From contig JAJHZJ010000008.1 in assembly GCA_023548195.1 (NCBI GenBank), positions 2,442,232 through 2,506,231 on the forward strand: DNA of 64,000 bases. The letters are read 5' to 3'. This document shows, piece by piece, positions 57,001 through 64,000 of this stretch (position 1 is its first letter; every line of letters starts with the position of its first letter). The position numbers and the translations under genes are program-made. The stretch is from Bettongia penicillata ogilbyi (Eukaryota > Chordata > Mammalia > Diprotodontia > Potoroidae). The notes beneath the pieces were generated by a model. It did not search any database and had not been told where the DNA came from. It worked only from the letters and a program-made list of their open reading frames with translations.

Positions 57001-60000
57001 GCTGTTAACAAATCAACAGGCAAGAACTGTAGGAGAGAGAAACTTGCCCCCCTCCCTGCCAAGCTGGTGGTTCAGGCCAGACAAAAGGGAGGAAGGCTAG
57101 TCACCCAGTTGTTGAAACTTTACATCTCTGCTGGGGACAGATGGCATCTGGAGCTCAAAGGCATTCATTTCAAAAACGGGAGATGAAGTTTTGTTCTTGG
57201 CAGCTATTTCTTTCCATGTTACAGTAATTACCGAGTGCCTCTTGTGAGTCATCAGGGAAGTGGCCGATGGCCTCTGGAAGCACCTTCACTGCTGTTGTAT
57301 GGTGTGGCAGAGGGGCCATATTAGGTGTCAAGTGGTTTGTAATGCAGCTTTGTGAATCGCAGGTAGTATTTGGAGTAATATGTTTCATGAGCTGAATAAT
57401 TACTTATTTACTGACTGAGTAAACAGCCAGCTGGCCTCTGACCTTGTCTCCTACTTGCTTGCTGGGCAGTAGAAGGGATGTCCAGCTGGCTAATGGCATC
57501 CCCCTGTGTGCTGATACTGTGATAAGCCTAGTTATTCGCTTCAGTCAGTATTAGGGACTCATTCCATGCTGCTCTTTATACCGTTTACAAACAATTGCCT
57601 CACATTATAATTCTAAGCTTAAAGTAATTTCAGAAAGACTGAAAAGATCTCAGTGGCCAAAAATATGTTATTTCTTTAAGTTCATACCTAAAATGAAACC
57701 TCAGAGACCATTCCAGGCCCTGAACAGTTAAATGCACACCAAAGCAAATCCAATGTATCTAATTGGGCAATAGAATAAATTATTTAATAATAAATGGCAT
57801 TTCACAGTTCCCTGCATGCTTACACACATAAAATAAAAACCACTGGAACATATCTAGGGCTTCTTTTTTGCCCTGCTTTGGAGAAAAAAAAAAAAAAAGA
57901 AAGAAAGATGTGAAGGCAAAGAATTCTACCTGATTTGTCCAAGCATCCCCCCAAGGTAGTAGCAGCTGCTCTATTTTGTGCCTTCCCAGTTTGGGAACTC
58001 TAGATTTGTGAAGGTGGCTGGGTGATTTTTCGTGAGCTATATTCAGATTTGCACACCAAATGAATGAGTTCCCCTCTTTCCCCTGTGTGTAAATGGGTCT
58101 CTGATTTCTCATTTGGGTGCTATACCATCCCTTATTATATTTGAGCAATAGAGAATGAGTTTCGGAATCATTTCTTTACCATGGACCATACCATGCATCC
58201 TTGGCAAATTTGAATTCCCTCTGATGTCAGTTCAGTATTTCAGGTAGCAAAACTTGCTCCCCTAAAAGACCTGAGTAAAGAGTTGCTACATAAGCAATAT
58301 TATCAGATTTTGGATTAAAATTAAACCAAATCCTTATTCAGAACGCAGTATTTATCATTTAGCTAATGTTAGAAAATTCAGTAGTAGTTATACCAAATTG
58401 GAGGCTGGAGGTGGGGAAAGTGACTTCATTTCTAATGGTCCCAAATCACACTAAGTACCCTGACATCTGCAGAGATATTTTGTTCTCCTTAAGTGAAGCT
58501 AATTCACTCTGAGCTCTCCCCTTCTGGTATTAGGGAAGGCACAAATGCCAGGAAAGCATAGCATCCTGACTAATATTCCACAGTTTGGAGATAAGAGGGT
58601 AATTTTTCCTTTGATGGGTATCTGACATGCAACATAATAATATTAAGCATGGAAACCACATTTGAAAAGTGTTTCTTCAGGGAAAGGCATATAAACACTG
58701 TTGGAAGTGTTAGTCTATTTCATAGAAAAAAAAAGAACACTGTTAAATTTAAGGGAACTCATTTTCCTTTTCCTTTTTGCTTTCTTTTTATTAAGCAAAA
58801 TGTGTTAGCAAATTAAGAATGATTTGCAAGAGATTTATCAGCATACAGCTATTTTGCAGTCTTGGGAAAATGCTAAGGCTGAGTTCTATTGCCACTTTGT
58901 TTGATTGTTTAATATTTTTGCTTTAAGTTTTTAATTTGTTTTCTATTATAATAAGTATTCCCAAGGATATCAATGAAAAATGCGTACGCTATTGGATAAA
59001 GTGACTGCTTCAAATTTCAACGTGAATTTGAACATTCTTAAGGTTACACTTTTATTACAGCATCTATTCATTTAATATTTTTCTTCCTCCCTCCCCCAAT
59101 ATAATCATAAGGCAATTAATCCTATCCACTTTTTGGAGAGCAAAAGGAGGAAGAGTGGATAGGGAGATGTCAGGTTTCCAAGACTGTCAGAAAAAAATCC
59201 AAGAAAAGACAAATCAAGCAAATTCTTTCAACATGTCAGCTCTGTTTTGGAAGTGTGATTGGTAATTCCAAAAGCTACATTAACTCCTTTTGGTCACCAG
59301 AATACCATTTAACAAACTTTTGGGCACTTTCAAATTCCCTGAGTGTCTCCGATGACTTAATGAAGTTCGAGGCATGTCTAATTCCCTTAAACTAGTTAAC
59401 AGTTATGCAAACTAACCCAATGACCTGATATTTTCAGGACCCATTGCAAAATCAATTTATTTGTGTTGTGACTTCTTAATCTAATAACTGTCTAGTGGAT
59501 TATATTTAATACCTAAATTTTATGCAATATACTGATCTATTTTAGATGGCTCTGTGAGAAGAGGCTTAGGAATGTAAATGTCTACCAAAAACTAGAGAGA
59601 AGTTTCATTTTTATTAAAGGATAAAACAGAAAATTGGCCAGTGAACCTGCTCTTGTGGAGGGGAAGCGGGAGGTGGACACACATAGTAGCTACTCTTACT
59701 CTTTGGTGAGCAGGGGCAGTAGGGACTTAGGGAGGCCTCTGTCCTGCATTCTGTAACCCCCAGAGGGGTCTAGGATGTGCTTAGGGCCTGCAGGTTTGGT
59801 TTGGAGAATCTTGAAGACTTGATAGGGGCTTCTTTTCTCACCTTAAATTGTTTCCCAGTCACAGGTAAAAAGAAAGGTTTCTCCAAAGAAGCCATGGCAA
59901 TTCTGAATTCTTCCCATATCTGGAATAACAGACTCTCAAGGCTGGCCTGGCTGTTTAAGTCCCTCTATAACATCTCTAATAACTCATCCAGCCTCCGATT

Positions 60001-60009
60001 CACACTAAC

Positions 60010-60165
60010 ACTGCTCTGACTTTGGGCGAGGAATTCCAACTCTCTGAGTCTCAGTTTCCTCATCTGTCAAACAGACATAATACTGGCATTCCCTAGTCCC
60101 ACAAGCCAATTGGGAAGAAGGCAGTATAAATTTTAAGCACTACATAAATACATGTTCCTTTGATT
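60010..60165 (+). repeat. MIR-like SINE 3' half
   Basis: It contains tgagtctcagtttcctcatc, then acagacataatactggcatt and taagcactacataaatacat. Confidence 0.78.
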
Positions 60166-60314
60166 ATGTACATTTGACTCTACAGCTCCTGTAAGATAAG
60201 AAGGAGACTCCTCAAATGATCAGTGCTGTCTTTGAGACAGGATCATCCCTTGAGTTCTCCAAGCTTCTTAGGAATGAGTGCTAAGAAACCATTGTATACC
60301 CTTCTTTTATTCAT

Positions 60315-60522
60315 CATAAGATCATAGAGCTAGAGGTGGGAGGCCAGAGTTCATCTAGTTCACTCCCCCAACCCCATTTTATATTACTTCAAAATAAGGA
60401 ATCTGAGATGGCCAGAGGTAAAGAAGTACCCCTCCAAGGTCACACAGGAAGTGAGCGTGAGGTTGGATTTGTACCCAAATCTTCTGACTAGAACCAGTGC
60501 TCTTTTCACTGGGCCGCACTAT
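60315..60522 (-). repeat. MIR-like SINE, reversed
   Basis: It contains cataagatcatagagctaga, ctccaaggtcacacaggaag and ggttggatttgtacccaaat, then gtgctcttttcactgggccg. Confidence 0.78.
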
Positions 60523-63500
60523 TCAGATGCCATTTCTTAAATTTGACTTTTATAAGCTAAGGATTTTCTTGAAGCTAAGCCTGTGTAACTGAAAGCAACG
60601 TGTGAAAAGCAGAGGCAGTAAAATTGAGAGTTTCTGAGGAAAATACCTAATCAATAACTTTAATATTCAGTAAAAGTAAAGGTCAGATACAGAGGGAGGG
60701 GAGAAGATTGGAACGAATGACCAGGCTTGCTAAGAAAAAATCTTTTCCTGCTTAGACAAATTCTATTAGGAAATTTGGTATGTGCTGAGCTGCAATCCTC
60801 CCCTCCACTAGCATGGGGAAGGCAACCAAAGACCCAGATATCTCCAATAAAGTCCTCCTCTGGTGCTACATTATGGTATAGAGATATCCCTGGGCTCTTT
60901 GGAGGATATGCCAGCATAGCGTGAGCCCTGGCACATCTTGCTGAGCTGGAAAGGCTTTGAGAACAGGCTTGGCAACAGACTATGGATCTCTCATCCAAGG
61001 ACCAGACTAGCTAACTTTGGAGGAGCTCATCACCAGAAGGTTGGCCACTGGGTGATGAATTTTTTGGCCCCAGCATCCAAATACTAAGGCTTAGAGGGGT
61101 ATCTGCATTTGTGGAGGGAAAACCCCATACTAATGATATCATATCTCCTTTCAAGTACTAAAAGTCAGAAATAAGTTTAAGAGAAGACTGAGGGGTTCAA
61201 AACTTAGCCGAGTTATAGAGAAGTCAAAAAGGAGCCAAGAGGACTTTGCATGCAGAGGATTCAATCTGTTTGGGCATAAGGGACAGCCAGAGTTAGATTA
61301 AATTGCCATTATTAATAATAACTGAGGGCTAATATGAAAAGATCCAGTTTTCCCTAGCTATTTATGTTTCTTTAAGTCTTGTTCTACATTGCCTGTTAAT
61401 TTTCACATATTATAACTAAAGATTAGCTCATTGGTAGGCCTTATTAATTTACATTTACTTCAGAAAATTAGTAGGAAAATGCTGCACTCTTCCCTAAAAC
61501 CAAACATAAAACCTGAGAGTAATTCTTGAAGTCTCTCTCAAGTACTATAATTAGTAGGGTTGTTTTGGGGGGAGAGGGTTCAATACATATCTATAAATAG
61601 TTCTATCTTTTCTAAGAGATAACATTTTAAGCATACAGTCAGGGCTCTCGGGATCAAAACAGCATATTACCATCAACTCTGTTAATGGAATATGAGAAGT
61701 CTTTCTGTCCAGACCAAATGAACATAATCCAGGCAATATGAACTACCTGGTAGTGCCTTAGATTATATTTAAATATTCAGTACAAGCCCCCCAAACCCAA
61801 ATTGATAAAAGAATGACAACAAATACCAGAGGGCAAAAAAAATTGGAATTAGACTCTGGTCATACAGCATTCTGTCAGTATCTAATTATAACACAGAGAG
61901 GCAGGAAAAAATGATGCGAGCACCACTGCCTGATGCCTTTTTGAAAAGGCCACTCTTGGTGGCCCTCCACTGACCCATACCACATATCCCTTTATCTTTT
62001 TGCTGTCTTTCGTCTTTTTTGTCCTTTCTATCTCCTCCCTTTCACTTCAGATTCTCCTCTTTCTTCCCCATTTTATTTCTCTCCAGGAGTTCCCAGGCTT
62101 GGCTTTGACCAGCTGGTAGTACTCAGGACTAAAGAGGTGGCTAGAACAGTGCCCATGATGAAATCATATTTCTTTTACTCCTGACAGAAATTTTGTTTTG
62201 TTGTTAATGTATCTGGGTTTGTAAAAAAGAAAGAAAAACTAGTCCTGTAGGGCTTTGGAAGGCACTCACTTCCCTGAAGGGAAGGAGATGAGAGCTATGA
62301 CTCATGGCTCACGAGTCTAACAAAGAAAAGTAGGTGGAGCTTAATGCTGGACAGAGGCAGGCAGTGAAATACTTCTTTGGACCCAGTGAATATCCACCTT
62401 TGCAAGGTTTGCATTTGGTTTAAGAACTAAAGCATGCATCTTGGTAGAATGAGTAATATGGAGTAGCCGCTTTCAAATAAAAAAAAGAAAGGGATTCAAC
62501 GGGTTAGGCAAGTATAAGAACTGTTAAAACTTCAGTCTGTATATTTAGGCATTACATTCCATATAAATGCTCACCAGTTTTGTATAAAATCCGCTTTCCA
62601 CATTCTTGATGCTTAAGCCCTCCAGAAAGGCATCCCCACTCCTGTGGCAAATCCAAGAGGAAATGGGTTTCTTTTAAAGCCCGAAGGGTCCTAGCATAAT
62701 GCATAATGCAGTCTCATGTACCCATTCGCCGAGAGCATTAACGTTGCATTACCTAATTATGACAATCAATGAGTTATTAAGAGCCCGCAACAATTCCAGC
62801 CGCTGTTCACTAAATCACAAGTGTGCTGTGATTTCTTAAAAATTGGGCCCACCAGTGGCTAAACACTTCAGCACATTGCATTATAGCTTTGCTGATCTCA
62901 GGGTTTTGTCCATAAAGTATATATTGAAACCAGAAGATCTGGTTAAGAGTAGGAAAATGTCTGGATGTGTGATTTCAGACCATAGTTCCCTATGGCCTAA
63001 ATAATAACCATAAAAGCTATTTTTTTTAACTCTTTGGAGGTTTCCTTCTTTCTACCATATAACTTCACATTTTCTAGCAGTGTGGGTTTTCTAAAGAGAT
63101 GCTCTGTACCTCCTTGTGTTTCTGTGTTCCATCTAGCTGCCTGAGGTTAGCCACTCCATGATTACCTTTTCTTCTTCCTCAGATTCAGCTTTGCCTCCAA
63201 CCTCCTCCTTCCAGATTTCAACAGCTGCTTGACCTCCTCCACTTTTTGGTCTCTGTAGCATCCTTTCCATATCTCCTCAGGGATAAGCTTCACATCTGGC
63301 ATTCTCCTTGGCTTCCTAATCCAACTAGTACTGTTCCTTTCTAATTCCAATGTGTATCTTCCCAATTCATTATCAATTAATTCATTGACCTGAAACATCC
63401 CTTCTGGTTTTTGTTCCTTTTTATCATCACTGCTTATTTGTCATCCTCCCCAGATCCCACTGATCCTCTCCTTAACAGAAGACACTTTTTCCTGTTTGCT

Positions 63501-63639
63501 TTACTATTCTCATGACTTTTACTATTCTGCCAGACAAATGTAACTTGTAAGAATTCTATTGCAAGAGAATTACTGTGTTGCAGGGTTAACTACCTACATT
63601 ACATGGTGGTTGGTAGGAAAGTGCACTATTTAAAAATAC

Positions 63640-63962
63640 TACCTCACATTTATAGAATTCTTAAAGGCCTGCATTATAGCAAAATGCTTTCCTTACAACG
63701 TCCTAAGTTAGGCAATTCAAATATCATTCCTGGTGAGTGTACAAGTGAATAGACAGTCTCCAAAAGGTCAACTAATTGGTACAGTGAGTACAGCACTGGA
63801 CCTGGAGTCAGGAGGACCTGAGTTCAACTCCAGCCTCGTACTAGCTGTGCCATCTTGGGCAAGTCACTTAGCCCTAATTGCTTTGCCTTCTCCACCCCAA
63901 AAAAAAGGTCATATGACTTTTCTAGGATCACACAACTAGTGAAGGTTGGAGTTAGGACTCAA
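63640..63962 (-). repeat. MIR/L3-like element split by a SINE
   Basis: 63640-63735 (ctacctcacatttatagaat, tagcaaaatgctttccttac) and 63907-63962 (gtcatatgacttttctagga, tcacacaactagtgaagg) are the two parts of one reversed old element. The SINE at 63768-63905 lies between them. Confidence 0.68.
63768..63905 (+). repeat. Short tRNA-derived SINE with poly(A)
   Basis: It contains ggtacagtgagtacagcact, gtcaggaggacctgagttca, actagctgtgccatcttggg and ends with ccaccccaaaaaaaa. Confidence 0.85.
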
Positions 63963-64000
63963 ACTTTTTCCACCATAAGAATACTAAAAACAAAATAGTA

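Larger units (their letters stand above)
1..64000 (+). other. TENM3: TENM3 gene, internal portion (12 exons and their introns)
   Basis: Conceptual splicing of the 12 exons gives 905 continuous codons that read as the middle third of teneurin-3, a type II single-pass membrane protein of about 2,700 residues. Teneurins act as homophilic adhesion molecules and as partners of latrophilins (ADGRL) in neuronal wiring. Domain order seen here is splice insert A, EGF-like repeat 8, Cys-rich segment, TTR-like domain, fibronectin-plug region, six NHL repeats with splice insert B, and the start of the YD shell. Paralogue choice rests on recall of TENM3-specific wording such as AHYLDKIVK, RNKDFRH and [23 protein letters not shown]1, 2 and 4 differ at these places. 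The transmembrane segment, EGF 1-7 and most of the YD shell lie outside the window. No stop, frameshift or lost exon was found, so this is a working gene and not a pseudogene. Confidence 0.96.
50617..64000 (+). other. TENM3 intron, first 13.4 kb (continues past the window)
   Basis: No further teneurin exon could be found; the next should continue the YD shell with an Asp-Tyr-Asp-Ser-like start. Repeats are sparser than in earlier introns. Unlabelled unique stretches are about 50620-51170, 51430-52420, 53050-54460, 54850-55160, 57010-60010, 60530-63630. Several look non-repetitive enough to be conserved, notably 57180-57640 and 62690-62935. Confidence 0.7.

Noticed and set aside
56878..57186. 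102-codon frame across the T20 run
   Set aside because: It contains a long Phe stretch from the homopolymer, and nothing else looks coding.
62130..62500. Possible further exon near the end of the window
   Set aside because: No acceptor/donor pair with teneurin-like translation was found. The YD-shell continuation must lie beyond 64000.

Overview
The window is vertebrate, mammalian genomic DNA. One gene is recognisable: an internal part of TENM3 (teneurin-3) on the + strand. Twelve coding exons add up to 2,719 nt and one unbroken reading frame of 905 full codons, with split codons at both ends. Every junction phase matches the next exon (1,1,2,2,0,1,1,2,2,1,0,2). The gene starts before base 1 and continues past base 64000.

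Dispersed repeats point to a marsupial. There are many tRNA-headed CORE-SINEs (head wording gagttcaaat, then agctgtgtgaccctggg), RTE-like repeats starting with an atttattaagcacctact-type module, L1, L2 and CR1/L3 fragments, and hAT miniature elements. No primate Alu or rodent B1/B2 is seen. Three copies of a SINE body that I recall as WALLSI (wallaby SINE) suggest an Australasian marsupial. The species is inferred from memory of these families, not from a search.

Layout. 829-855 is a 27-nt microexon (splice site A, between EGF repeats 7 and 8). 3475-3621 encodes EGF repeat 8. 16387-18303 holds three exons for the cysteine-rich segment and the transthyretin-like domain. 25635-27504 holds two exons of the fibronectin-plug region. 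30657-30906 opens the NHL propeller. 31713-31733 is a 21-nt microexon (splice site B). 47017-50616 holds three exons completing the NHL propeller and opening the YD shell. From 50617 to the end is intron.

The exons together encode the middle of the teneurin-3 ectodomain, the part that sets homophilic and latrophilin recognition. Both known alternatively spliced inserts lie in this window. Other notable items are a GC-AG intron at 18304, a NAGNAG acceptor at 47014-47019, a 7SL RNA pseudogene that keeps its S domain, an unclassified repeat of about 178 bp present twice, once with a target-site duplication, and several repeat-free segments that could be conserved enhancers. I found no tRNA or rRNA genes, no CRISPR array and no second protein-coding gene.
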